Shown: piece by piece, positions 33,620-42,069 of the stretch
How the letters are laid out: every line of letters begins with the position of its first letter
Position numbering within the stretch: the stretch's first letter is position 1
Source of the DNA: Planctomycetota bacterium
Lineage (GTDB): Bacteria; Planctomycetota; UBA8742; UBA2392
Assembly (NCBI GenBank): GCA_020638635.1
Contig: JACKIE010000010.1
Span: 34,587 to 98,586, forward strand
Direction: 5' to 3'
Length of the DNA stretch: 64,000 nucleotides
Notes under the pieces: model-generated
What the model was told of the DNA's origin: nothing
The model's input: only the letters and a program-made list of their open reading frames with translations
Databases searched by the model: none
Position numbers and translations under genes: made by a program

Positions 33620-35628
33620 CAGATCTGCCATTTACGAATGAAGACCGTCCACAGGTCGTTGCCCAGCACGAACAACATCAGGCCCACGACAAAGATGAAG
33701 CTGGCCAGTTGCACCCAGCTCATGGCTTTTTCGGGAAGCGGTTTACCGCGGATGGCCTCGATGGTCACTACCAGCCACTGGCCGCCGTCCAGCACCGGCA
33801 GGGGCAGCATGTTGACAATCGCCAGGTTGATGCTGATGAAAGCCAGGAAGAACAGCAGCGTGCCGACGCCCCACTGGGCCAGGCTGTAGCTGCGCTTGGC
33901 GATCACCACCGGCCCGCCCAGGTGCCACACCTTCACGCGACCCGTGAACAGAGCCGCCAGGGTCATGATGATTTTGTAGCCCACCTTCTTGCTGTGGTAG
34001 AAGCCCTGCACCACGCTTTCGCCCAGGCCGTAGGTGACCGGCGCGCTGCGCTGTTCAGCCGCGGCGATGGACATCACGGCGCCGGAGTCCGGCCCTTCGT
34101 CGTCGGTCTTGAAACTGATCGCCTGGACGCCGTCCGCGCGCTCCACCTCATAGGTGAACTCGGCGGGGCCATCGGCCTGCGCGGCCTTCTGCAACGCCAG
34201 CGCGTAGGCCAGGCGGTCAAACTCGCCGGTTTTCTCATTCACTACGCTGTCGCCGTTGACCTTCACGCCGACGATCTTGTCGCCGGGCTGCAGACCCGCC
34301 TTCTCGGCCTCGCTGCCCGGGCGCACACCGTAGGCGACCACGGTGCGGTTCAACTCGGCAGCCTGTTCTTCTTCCGACTTGTCGTTGTCCGGCGGGAAGG
34401 GCGAAACCGTCACGCCCAGCTGGTACCTGCCGGGGCGGCTCTCGCGCGGCTCCGGCGTGATGGTCACAGTTTTACGCTTGCCTTCGCGCTCCACCACCAG
34501 GGCCATGGGCGAACCGCCGGCGGCGTCCACCAGCCGTGTCAGGTCGCCGAAGCCGTTCACCTTGATCTCGCCGCCGTTGGCGCCCAGCACCGCCGCGAAA
34601 CGGTCACCGGCCTGCAATCCGGCCTTGGCTGCCGGGCCGTCCTTGCGCACCCGGTCAACCCAGGGCGCGGGCAGCACGGTTGCGCCGGCCGTGTAGGCTG
34701 AGCCCTCGGCGTAGAACTTGCGACGGGGCGTGTAACTGACCTCCCACCGGCGGGCGTCTGAATCGAAACCGCGCTGCATGTCCAGCTTGATGACGCCCCG
34801 GCTGGCCTCGATAAAGCCCTGGGCGTCCTGCGCGTTGCGCACGACGCGCCCGTTGACCTTCAGGATCTCGTCGCCTTCCCGGGGGCGGTCTTCGCCCAGG
34901 TCTTCGGGGAAGCGCTCTGCCTCTTCCTCGGTGAGGATCACGCGGTGCTTGGCCTTGATGGCCGGCAGCTTGATGCCGAAGGTGGGATCTTCGTCCAGCT
35001 TGACCGTGACGTTCTTCTGGATCGTCTTGCCGTCTTCCTCGCGCTCGACCACCAAGTCGATGCTGTCGCCGCCGTCAAAGATGCCTGCGTAGACCACGTC
35101 TTCGAAGTCCACCACGTCTCGACCGTTGACCTTCAGGATGCGGTCGCCCACCTGGATTTCGTTGTCCACCCAGGCCTGGCTGCTCTGGTCAACCATGCCC
35201 ACCGTGGGCTCGATGAACGTGACGCCCACCTGGAAGGCAATGATAAAGAAGATCACGGCCGTGATGGCGTTCATGGTGACGCCGCCCAGCAGCACCTGAG
35301 TCTTCTGCCAGTAGCTTTTATTGCGGTAGTCGCCCTTGTCGTCTTCTTTGGCCTTCTCAAGCTGGCCGGGCGAGTCGCTCTGGCCCTGCATGGTGACGTA
35401 GCCGCCGAAGGGGATCCAGCCCAGGCGGTACTCCGTGCCGCGCCACTTGTAGCGGAAGATGTTGTATGCCTTCCAGCCGCCCTTGCCCGGCACCGGGAAG
35501 GGGAATCCGATGCTGAAGGCGGGGCAGGTGATGCCCACGCGCTTGGCGGCGAAGAAGTGGCCGGCCTCGTGGATTGCGATCACGAAGCCGAAACCGATCA
35601 GAACCTGCAGAACGTAGAGTATGTTCAT
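33619..35628 (-). CDS. rseP: RseP/site-2 membrane metalloprotease with four PDZ-like segments
   Basis: A 669-residue zinc intramembrane protease. The active site is IAIHEAGHFFAAKR in the first transmembrane segment; the LDG motif is in LPLPVLDGGQW near the end. Between them lie four PDZ-like units, each with a GDxILxVNG core: VGDRILKVNG, EGDEILKVNG, AGDRFAAVLG and PGDKIVGVKVNG. E. coli RseP has two and is about 450 residues. It cleaves transmembrane anti-sigma factors and signal-peptide remnants. I chose the ATG at 35628; the longer frame upstream is translation of repeats. The stop overlaps the next start (TGATG). Confidence 0.93.
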   Translation of the reverse strand: MNILYVLQVLIGFGFVIAIHEAGHFFAAKRVGITCPAFSIGFPFPVPGKGGWKAYNIFRYKWRGTEYRLGWIPFGGYVTMQGQSDSPGQLEKAKEDDKGDYRNKSYWQKTQVLLGGVTMNAITAVIFFIIAFQVGVTFIEPTVGMVDQSSQAWVDNEIQVGDRILKVNGRDVVDFEDVVYAGIFDGGDSIDLVVEREEDGKTIQKNVTVKLDEDPTFGIKLPAIKAKHRVILTEEEAERFPEDLGEDRPREGDEILKVNGRVVRNAQDAQGFIEASRGVIKLDMQRGFDSDARRWEVSYTPRRKFYAEGSAYTAGATVLPAPWVDRVRKDGPAAKAGLQAGDRFAAVLGANGGEIKVNGFGDLTRLVDAAGGSPMALVVEREGKRKTVTITPEPRESRPGRYQLGVTVSPFPPDNDKSEEEQAAELNRTVVAYGVRPGSEAEKAGLQPGDKIVGVKVNGDSVVNEKTGEFDRLAYALALQKAAQADGPAEFTYEVERADGVQAISFKTDDEGPDSGAVMSIAAAEQRSAPVTYGLGESVVQGFYHSKKVGYKIIMTLAALFTGRVKVWHLGGPVVIAKRSYSLAQWGVGTLLFFLAFISINLAIVNMLPLPVLDGGQWLVVTIEAIRGKPLPEKAMSWVQLASFIFVVGLMLFVLGNDLWTVFIRKWQI

Positions 35629-35774
35629 AACCGTTTCATCGTACCGGCCATCCCGGGGCTGTGAAGTAGCGCGCCGCACAAAACCTGCCGCTGAATTCGA
35701 GCGCTGCGCCGGGTCAGTCACCCGCGCTGTGGGCGATGAATCACGCCCCTGACCAGAAGCCGCACCCGGCTGGC

Positions 35775-36060
35775 AAAGTAACTGCGGTTGCCCACGAAGG
35801 GCACGAAGAGTCACGAAGAAAAGCATCAGGCCACGCGGGGGCGCAAAGGGCTGATTGGCGCTCTGCGGTCACTTGTGGGCCCGAGCGGCAAACAACGCCA
35901 GGACGCAAGGGTGCGCCACGGCTCCAGCGTAGTTGAGCGCCCCTTGGCCGATGATCGGGCAAGCAACGCAAAGGCCGTGGCGTTCCTGGCGTCCTGGCGT
36001 TGAATCACCTTCCCTGAACAGAAACCGCGTTCGAACCAGGCAGGACTCTTCGCTTCTTAG
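35775..36060. repeat. TIR element copy 4, right end missing
   Basis: The leader CCACGAAGGGCACGAAGAG, left arm at 35830-35850, and the body with GGGTGCGCCACGGCTCCAG and GGCCGTGGCGTTCCTGGCG are all present. The right terminal arm is replaced by a CTTCGCTTCTTAGTTCC-type end, as in copy 2. The 35629-36604 gap is filled by copies 4 and 5; no gene is supported. Confidence 0.8.
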
Positions 36061-36112
36061 TTCCTTCGCGTTGCCAATGCCTTTGCAGTGCGCCTTTCGT
36101 TTGGCGAGCCCG

Positions 36113-36480
36113 GTTTGAAAGGCAACTGCGGTTGCCCACGAATGGCACGAAGAGTCACGAAGAAAAGCATCAGGCCACGCGGGGGCGCGGGGGCGCGAAG
36201 GGCTGACTGGCGCTCGGCCAGCACTTGTGGGGATGAACCGGATCAACGCAAGAGCGCCAGGGAGCGCCACGGCCCGGGCGTTGTGGCACGCCGGCTGGCC
36301 GATGGACGGGCAAACAACGTAAAGTCCGTGGCGCTCTGTGTGTCTTGGTGCTGAATCACGATCCCTGAGCACAAGCAGCATTCGAGCTGGATCTAAGCCC
36401 TTAGCGCCTCCGCGCCTCCGCGTGGCCCAAGCCGTTGCAGTTCTTGGTGAACTTCGTGCCCTTGGTGGATAACCGCTTTT
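36113..36480. repeat. TIR element copy 5
   Basis: Terminal arms 36174-36202 and 36398-36426 are 29-base reverse complements. The leader GGCAACTGCGGTTGCCCACG precedes the left arm; an inverted CTTGGTGAACTTCGTGCCC string with GGATAACCGC follows the right arm. It ends about 120 bases before the cyclase ATG. Confidence 0.85.
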
Positions 36481-36604
36481 TGCAGTTGCGAGGACGGGGA
36501 CAGTCCCCTGCGCCTTCAGACGCTGCGAGACTCGACTGGAAGCGGCAAAGGGGTTTGCCTATCGCACCGGCCAAGCAATAATCGGCCCGTTCAAGGGGAC
36601 AACC

Positions 36605-38983
36605 ATGCAGAACTTCGTACCTGCGTTCATCGACGAGCAGCGCAAGGCCGGCGAAAAGCACGGCAAGCTCAAAGCCACCGTGCTGTTCGTGGACGTCAGC
36701 GGTTTCACTTCCCTGACCGAAGTGGCCTTCAAGCTCGGCGACGCCGGCGCGGAGCTCATGAGCCGCGAGCTGACCCGCATTTTCGACCCCATGGTAAACG
36801 CTGTCCACGAACGCGGGGGCTTCATCGCCAACTTCATGGGCGACGCCTTCACGGCCGTGTTCCCCGACGAGCCTGGCTCAGTGCACCGGGCCATCGACGC
36901 GGCCAACGAGATCGTGGAGTGGTTCAAGCAGCACGGCGTCAGCAAAACCCGCCACGGCGAGCTGGCCTTCGGCGTGAAGATCGGCGCCGAGCACGGCAAC
37001 ATCGAGTGGGGCATCCCCCACGACCCGGAAAACAATGCCCGCAACTGGTACTTCCGCGGCCCGGCCGTGGAGGGCGCCGCCGACGCCGAGCACGGGGCGG
37101 AGCGCGGCACCGTCAAGCTGGGCAAGAAACTGGCCAAGCAACCGGAGCGCGAAAAGAAGGCCGGCAAGGGCAAGAAGACCAAGGCCGTGCACACCCGCGG
37201 CGCGCTCAGCGAGTTCTTCAGCGACCAGGTGATCGACGCCGGCGAGCGCGCCGAGCTGCGCCACGTGGTCAGCCTGTTCCTGCGCTTCGACGGCGTGAAG
37301 ACCCACGCCGCCATCGAGAAGGTGTTCCGCGCCATGCTGGACGCGGCCAAGCGCCACGGCGGCACCATCAACAAGATCGACTTCGGCGACAAGGGCTTCA
37401 CCTCGCTGGTGTTCTTCGGCGCGCCCGTGGCCTCCGAAAACGCCGAGGCGCAGGCCGTGGCGTTTGCCCAGACCCTGCAGTCCGGCGGCCTCGAGAAGGT
37501 CAAGGGCGCCACGGTTTCCGCGGGCATCGACGCCGGCCTGGTGTACTCCGGCCTGCTGGGCGGCGAGCGCCGCAACGAGTGGACCTGCATTGGCGACGCC
37601 GTCAACACCAGCGCGCGCTTGATGACCTCGGCCGAGGCGGGCCAGGTGCTGGCCAGCTCGCGCGTGTCGAAAGCTGCCGAGAAGCGCTGGGAGTTCCAGG
37701 ACAAGGGCACCCGCATCCTGAAGGGCAAGGCCAAGGAAGAGCAGGTGTTCCAGCCCACCGGCATGCGCGGGCGCGTACGCGGCTTCGTGTACCGCAACCC
37801 GATGCTGGGGCGTGACAAGGAACTGGCCGCGCTGCTGGATTTCATCGCGCCGATCCAGGCCGATGAGCCAAAGTTCGCGGGCGTGATGCGTCTGCTGGGC
37901 GAGCCGGGCCTGGGCAAGACCCGCCTGGTGGCGGCCCTGCGCGCGAAGCTGGAGGAAATCGGGCAGCCCTTCCACTGGATCACCATGCCCTGCGACGGCG
38001 TGCACCGCAGCGGCTGGAACGCCGTCAGCACCTGGCTGCGCAGCTGGTTCGGCATCGCTGAAAGCGCCGGCCAGGAGGACAAGCGCAAGGCCATCGAGGC
38101 CCACTACGCCCAGTTCGAGGGCAACGACAAGATCCCCGAGGGCACGCGCTCCGAGCTCAAGCGCACGCTCAGCTTCGCGGCCGACCTGGTGGACTGCCAC
38201 TGGGACGACTCGCCGTTCTCCAAGCTGGACGACCCCAAGCTGCGCCACGAAAACCGCATCATCGCGGTCAAGGAACTGTTGCGAGCGCTGGCCCACACCG
38301 CGCCCACGGTGCTGGAAGTAGAGGACACTCACTGGATTGACGCGTCAACAGCCGCGTGGCTGACGGCCATGACGCGCAACATCGCGAGCCTGCCGCTGGC
38401 GATCCTGGCGACCTCGCGCTTCACGGACGACGGCAGCAAGCCCGAGCTGCAGATCGCCCAGGACACCGAGTTGAAAGACTTCGAGCTGCAGCCCATCACC
38501 GGCGACGAGTTCACACAGGCCATGGCCAAGGCCCTGCTGGGCGGCGACAAGGAGCTCGAGACCGAGGCGTGCCGCCTGATCAGCGGCAAGGCCAAGGGCA
38601 ACCCCTTCTTCACGGAGCAGCTGATCCTGCACCTGCACGAAACCGGCGAGCTCGAGAACGTGAAGGCGCCCGAAAGCGCCGACGAAGCCACCAAGCGCCG
38701 CAGCAAGCTGCGCATGAAGAGCAGCGACACCGCGCGCCTGCCGGGCAGCCTGAGCTCGCTGGTCACGGCGCGCATCGACCGCCTGAGCCCGGAAGTGCGC
38801 GAGACGGTGAAACACGCCAGCATCCTGGGTGTGCGCTTCCTTTCGCGCGTGCTGGGTGAACTGCTCAAGCGCAGCGGCAAGGTCAGCCGCAGCCTCGAGG
38901 AACTGCTGATCGAGAGCGAGAAGGAAGGCGTGCTGATCCCGGCCGAACGCGCCGAAGGCGGAGAAGGCGATGCGGCGTCGTAA
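36605..38983 (+). CDS. Double adenylate/guanylate cyclase domain-AAA ATPase protein, C-terminally short
   Basis: A 792-residue protein. Cyclase-type domain 1 (about 20-150; TVLFVDVSGFTSLTE, FIANFMGDAFTAVF) and domain 2 (about 215-390; INKIDFGDKGFTSLVFF, WTCIGDAVNTSARLM) are followed by an STAND-like ATPase: Walker A GEPGLGKTRLV (about 431) and Walker B VLEVEDTHWID (about 568). Relatives usually exceed 1000 residues and end in TPR repeats; here the frame stops soon after the winged-helix part (EGVLIPAERAEGG), 43 bases before an AT-rich palindrome. Domain 1 appears to have the metal Asp. It may sense an input through ATPase and produce cAMP. Confidence 0.88.
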   Translation: MQNFVPAFIDEQRKAGEKHGKLKATVLFVDVSGFTSLTEVAFKLGDAGAELMSRELTRIFDPMVNAVHERGGFIANFMGDAFTAVFPDEPGSVHRAIDAANEIVEWFKQHGVSKTRHGELAFGVKIGAEHGNIEWGIPHDPENNARNWYFRGPAVEGAADAEHGAERGTVKLGKKLAKQPEREKKAGKGKKTKAVHTRGALSEFFSDQVIDAGERAELRHVVSLFLRFDGVKTHAAIEKVFRAMLDAAKRHGGTINKIDFGDKGFTSLVFFGAPVASENAEAQAVAFAQTLQSGGLEKVKGATVSAGIDAGLVYSGLLGGERRNEWTCIGDAVNTSARLMTSAEAGQVLASSRVSKAAEKRWEFQDKGTRILKGKAKEEQVFQPTGMRGRVRGFVYRNPMLGRDKELAALLDFIAPIQADEPKFAGVMRLLGEPGLGKTRLVAALRAKLEEIGQPFHWITMPCDGVHRSGWNAVSTWLRSWFGIAESAGQEDKRKAIEAHYAQFEGNDKIPEGTRSELKRTLSFAADLVDCHWDDSPFSKLDDPKLRHENRIIAVKELLRALAHTAPTVLEVEDTHWIDASTAAWLTAMTRNIASLPLAILATSRFTDDGSKPELQIAQDTELKDFELQPITGDEFTQAMAKALLGGDKELETEACRLISGKAKGNPFFTEQLILHLHETGELENVKAPESADEATKRRSKLRMKSSDTARLPGSLSSLVTARIDRLSPEVRETVKHASILGVRFLSRVLGELLKRSGKVSRSLEELLIESEKEGVLIPAERAEGGEGDAAS

Positions 38984-39026
38984 TTACGACGCGCTTCGGC
39001 CAAGGGCAGCCGTGCCAATTTTCCGA

Positions 39027-39123
39027 AACAGCAAATGAACAATGACCAATGACCCAGTTACCAATTGAGCAGCGAACCGGAGCTGCATTGGTAACTGGTC
39101 ACTGGTTATTGGTAATTTGCTGT
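39027..39123. repeat. ATTACCAATT-family inverted repeat
   Basis: CAGCAAATGAACAATGACC-type words (39027 onward) are inverted at about 39085-39123, matching the 1.1 kb copy. The TTTGCTGTTTGCTTTGCTG tail continues for about 30 bases. It lies between the truncated cyclase gene and the MNIO gene. Confidence 0.85.
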
Positions 39124-39215
39124 TTGCTTTGCTGTTTGCTCTGCTGTTCGCTCCGCACTTGAGGTTCACCTTGTCGCAGTCATCCGCGTTCGAGCAGGTC
39201 CGCAGTGCGCCGATC

Positions 39216-40094
39216 ATGGGCGTGGGTCTCGGCATCGACATCTTCGACAGCCAGCCGGATTTCCGAAAGCTGATCAAGCACCACCGCAGCGGCTTCGATT
39301 TCCTTGAGGTCTATTCGCGCGGCGACTGGGAGCATACGGCCGCGCCCTTCGCCGACATCCCCGACGACGTGCCGCGCACCTACCACCACGAGGGCCTCGA
39401 CCCGGTCGGCCCGGCGCTCTGCCCGGACGGCCCCATCGAGGGCTGCGCTAAGAACCAGGCGCTGCTCAACCCGCCCTGGACCGTGGAAGAACTGGCCGTG
39501 CGCCACATCGACGGCCGCTACACCGACTTCTTCTTCCCCGCGATCCTGAACGCCCAGTGCGTGAAGGCGACGGTGGCGAACCTGAAGGTGCTTGCAAAAC
39601 GCATCCCCGGGCCGCTGCTGCCGGAGAACGCGCCCTACGAGCTCGTGGTCGGCAACATGCACCTGTTCGATTTCCTGAACGAAGTCGTGCACGGCGCTGA
39701 CTGCGGCATGGTGCTGGACCTGGGCCACGTGTGGTCCTACCAGCTCTGCGTCGGCAAGGGCGACCAGCCGGATCACGCGCTGGACAGGCTTGACCTGTCA
39801 AGGATCATCGAGGTGCACCTGGCCGGCGCGCGCGTCGAGGAGTACCAAGGCGGTCGCATCTACCGCGACCTGCACGGCGCGGGGCCGATCCCCGAGGAAA
39901 GCCTGTTCCTGCTGCGTGAGCTTTTGCCCAAGCTGCCCAACCTGAAGGCCGTCACCATCGAGGTGGAAGACGCCACCGAGCAAGGCGCCGTGAAGCAGGC
40001 CCAGCAGGTACGCAAAGTAGTGAATGAGCTTCGGCCTGAATGGCTGTCGAATGCGAAAGGCAGTGAACCACGAAGGGCCGCCAAGGGCCGCTAA
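39216..40094 (+). CDS. MNIO-family (DUF692) multinuclear iron enzyme
   Basis: About 292 residues. The DUF692 TIM barrel, now called MNIO, includes MbnB and enzymes that oxidise or rearrange cysteine and other residues of ribosomally made peptides. Visible family segments: MGVGLGIDIFDSQPDF, FDFLEVYSRGDW, RTYHHEGLDPVGP, GMVLDLGHVWSYQ, RIIEVHLAGARVEE, HGAGPIPEES and VTIEVEDATEQ. These supply the His/Asp/Glu iron ligands. The start is uncertain: the ATG at 39216 lacks a clear ribosome-binding site, and upstream codons are repeat-derived. Its last about 10 residues read into a repeat. A probable partner gene follows. Confidence 0.85.
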   Translation: MGVGLGIDIFDSQPDFRKLIKHHRSGFDFLEVYSRGDWEHTAAPFADIPDDVPRTYHHEGLDPVGPALCPDGPIEGCAKNQALLNPPWTVEELAVRHIDGRYTDFFFPAILNAQCVKATVANLKVLAKRIPGPLLPENAPYELVVGNMHLFDFLNEVVHGADCGMVLDLGHVWSYQLCVGKGDQPDHALDRLDLSRIIEVHLAGARVEEYQGGRIYRDLHGAGPIPEESLFLLRELLPKLPNLKAVTIEVEDATEQGAVKQAQQVRKVVNELRPEWLSNAKGSEPRRAAKGR

Positions 40095-40195
40095 GGTCCT
40101 TTTCGTGGCGGATTGCCGAATGAGAAGGCGAATGCACAGCTCAGGAAACGATTACCAACCAGCCGCTTCGTGGTCCTTCGTGGCCCTTCGTGGTT
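40063..40195. repeat. 'CCACGAAGGGCC' inverted arms between MNIO and partner genes
   Basis: GTGAACCACGAAGGGCCGCC at about 40060 and the inverted GGTCCTTCGTGGCCCTTCG at about 40172-40195 form a pair with a short spacer. The left arm provides the final codons and stop of the MNIO gene; the right arm abuts the ribosome-binding site of the next gene. Confidence 0.8.
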
Positions 40196-40206
40196 AAAAG
40201 GCAACC

Positions 40207-40926
40207 ATGTCACTCGAAGCACAGTACCGCGCCGTTTACCAGCTGCTCTACAAGCGCTGGATTCGTGACGCCTGGGGACAGGCCAAGTTCGAGCGTTTCG
40301 ACGGCCTGGACGACGCCGAGAATGCCCAGCTGAAGCAGGTTGACCTGCTGCGCCTGGACAACGTGGTACGACTGCACGCCAACGACATCGGCAATAACTG
40401 GTACGCGCCGCGCTTTCCCGCCAGCTGGACCGCCCTGCAGGTCGCGCTGGGCTGCAACCAGGCCGAGCTCACGCAGCGCCTGACCAACAGCGAAGAATTC
40501 GAATTGCGCGAGAACGACGACGCCGACGGCCGCGCGCTGGCGGCATTCGTGCGGAAGCTGGCCGATGAAAAGCCCAGGTCGCAGCCGGTGCTGCACCGTG
40601 CGCCCTGGCTGCCGGAGCTGCTGCGCTACGAGCGGCTGATCCGCGGCCACTGGCCAGATGCGACAAACCCGCGCCTGGAGACATTCGAGTTTGACGTAGG
40701 TGGGTTGATTGACGCACTGCTGGAGAAGCAGCTGTTCCCCGTGGACGAAAAACCCGCGCCGCTGCACCTGCTGCTGCACCGCGACAAGGCGGGCGTCACG
40801 GAAATCGCGCTCAACCCCGACCAGGCCCGCGTGATGGCCAAACTGCTGGCGCGCAAACCCACCGGCGATGAGCCGCCCAAGCTGGTTGCCAAGTGCCGGC
40901 GTGTGTTGAACCGGTTGAAAGCGTAG
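40207..40926 (+). CDS. Probable MNIO partner protein (DUF2063/MbnC-like)
   Basis: A 239-residue soluble protein. The N-terminal helical half and the segment APWLPELLRYERLIRG resemble the DUF2063 'putative DNA-binding' family, whose members (HvfC/BufC, MbnC) partner MNIO enzymes in peptide modification by holding the substrate leader. The C-terminal half (LHLLLHRDKAGVTEIALN) is a mixed beta domain also seen in such partners. It follows the MNIO gene by 112 bases with AAAAGG before the ATG. No bufferin-like Cys-rich precursor is seen nearby. Assignment rests on context and weak similarity. Confidence 0.65.
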   Translation: MSLEAQYRAVYQLLYKRWIRDAWGQAKFERFDGLDDAENAQLKQVDLLRLDNVVRLHANDIGNNWYAPRFPASWTALQVALGCNQAELTQRLTNSEEFELRENDDADGRALAAFVRKLADEKPRSQPVLHRAPWLPELLRYERLIRGHWPDATNPRLETFEFDVGGLIDALLEKQLFPVDEKPAPLHLLLHRDKAGVTEIALNPDQARVMAKLLARKPTGDEPPKLVAKCRRVLNRLKA

Positions 40927-40974
40927 GGGCGGGTCCGTGTGCCCGCCCGGGCCGCCACATGGGGCGGCCCCTAC
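40923..40974. terminator. GTAGGGGC...GCCCCTAC palindrome holding both convergent stops
   Basis: GTAGGGGC (40923-40930) pairs with GCCCCTAC (40967-40974), and an inner GGGCCGCC/GGCGGCCC stem lies between. Both stop codons (TAG of the MNIO partner and TAG of egtD) lie within the arms. Probable bidirectional terminator. Confidence 0.6.
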
Positions 40975-41993
40975 AAACTAGGCTTCTCCACCTGCCACAG
41001 GCTGTCCGTGAACCAGCCGTTGTTGTCGTAGTACTGCTCGATGATTTTGAAGCCGGTCTTGCCCGCCAGGTCGTCGATGTCGCGCTGCAGGTACTTGTAG
41101 CTGTACTCCGTGTGGAGCGGCTCCCACTCCTCGAACTCGAAGGTGCTCTGCAGGTCGCGGATCGTCACGGTCTGGCGCTTCAGGCTGACGATGTAGCTTT
41201 CCATCGCGCCGCTGAACACGTCGTAGGTGGCGAAGTGCCGGTACGCGCCGAGGTCGAAGTCGCCACCCAGCTCGCGGTTCACACGCTTCAGCAGGTTCTT
41301 GTTGAACGCAGCCGTGACGCCCTGCCTGTCGTTGTAGGCGGCCAGCAGCAGCTCGATGTCTTTCTTCAGGTCGAAGCCGATCAGCACCTGGTCGCCGTCG
41401 TTGAGCGCCTCCCACAACTGGCGCAGGAACACCCGCGCCTGCACCTTGTTGAAGTTGCCGATGTTGCTGCCCAGAAACAGCACCAGGTTGCGGCGCCCGT
41501 CGCCGTGGCTCAACCAGTGCAGGCCGTCGAAGTATTCGCCCACGATGCCGCCCAGCTTCAGGCGCGGGAACTTCGCGCTGGTGCGCTTCACCAGCCCCTG
41601 CATGCTGGCCTCGCTGATGTCGATCGGCACGTAGCGCACGTCTTTCACCTGCCCCAGCGCGGCCTCGAGCACGATGTCGGTCTTGCGGCCGTCGCCGGCA
41701 CCCAGGTCCACGATGTCCAGCGCGTCCACGCCGGCGCGGTTCAGAATGTCTTCCGTGTGGTTGCGCAGGATTTCGGCCTCGCTGCGCGTGGGGTAGTACT
41801 CGTCCAGCTCGCAGATGCGTGAAAACAGGCGGCTGCCGTCTTCATCATAGATCCAGCGCGAAGACAGGCGCTTGGGCGTTTCGCTGAGGCCGTTCAGAAC
41901 GTCCAGCGCGAAGGCCCGCAGGCCGTGGGCGGCCTCCAGGTCGGCCGGTTTCAGCACGCGATAGCCGGTCGGCGATTTTGGATTGTCAGTCAC
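40971..41993 (-). CDS. egtD: L-histidine N(alpha)-methyltransferase EgtD
   Basis: A 340-residue SAM-dependent enzyme that trimethylates histidine to hercynine, the first step of ergothioneine synthesis. Family features: RWIYDEDGSRLFSRICELDEYYPTR-type substrate region (split at about residues 45-70), the SAM site VDLGAGDGRKT, LFLGSNIGNF, LIGFDLKKD, and the C-terminal YSYKYLQRD. I chose GTG at 41993 because GGAGG lies 7 bases upstream; the ATG further upstream is in a repeat and gives a foreign N-terminus. egtB lies upstream on the same strand. Confidence 0.93.
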   Translation of the reverse strand: MTDNPKSPTGYRVLKPADLEAAHGLRAFALDVLNGLSETPKRLSSRWIYDEDGSRLFSRICELDEYYPTRSEAEILRNHTEDILNRAGVDALDIVDLGAGDGRKTDIVLEAALGQVKDVRYVPIDISEASMQGLVKRTSAKFPRLKLGGIVGEYFDGLHWLSHGDGRRNLVLFLGSNIGNFNKVQARVFLRQLWEALNDGDQVLIGFDLKKDIELLLAAYNDRQGVTAAFNKNLLKRVNRELGGDFDLGAYRHFATYDVFSGAMESYIVSLKRQTVTIRDLQSTFEFEEWEPLHTEYSYKYLQRDIDDLAGKTGFKIIEQYYDNNGWFTDSLWQVEKPSL

Positions 41994-42031
41994 CGCAAAT
42001 CCTCCATCGTGCCCGTGATCTCCGTGTCTCG

Positions 42032-42069
42032 ACCCAATCCAAAATCCAGAATCCAAAATCCAAAATCAC
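42032..42069. repeat. 'AATCCAAA' word tract between egtB and egtD
   Basis: AATCCAAAATCC words are repeated about four times. It fills most of the egtB-egtD gap and ends at the egtB stop. It is the simplest of the word repeats; only one orientation is seen. Confidence 0.7.

Noticed and set aside
31958..33889. A 643-codon plus-strand frame opposite the sulfatase-like gene
   Set aside because: Antisense shadow; the opposing strand has recognisable catalytic motifs and translational coupling.
35629..35826. N-terminal extension of RseP
   Set aside because: The extra 66 residues (LRALRGQPQLL and onward) are translation of CACGAAGG repeats; the conserved protein begins at the ATG at 35628.
35781..36180. 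CRISPR-like regular repeats of CACGAAGGG
   Set aside because: Units are 8-10 bases, contiguous and inverted, with no unique spacers and no cas genes.
39117..39215. Apparent signal peptide MLFALLFALLFAP on the MNIO protein
   Set aside because: It is encoded by a TTTGCTGTTTGC repeat tail; MNIO enzymes are cytoplasmic and begin near GVGLGID.
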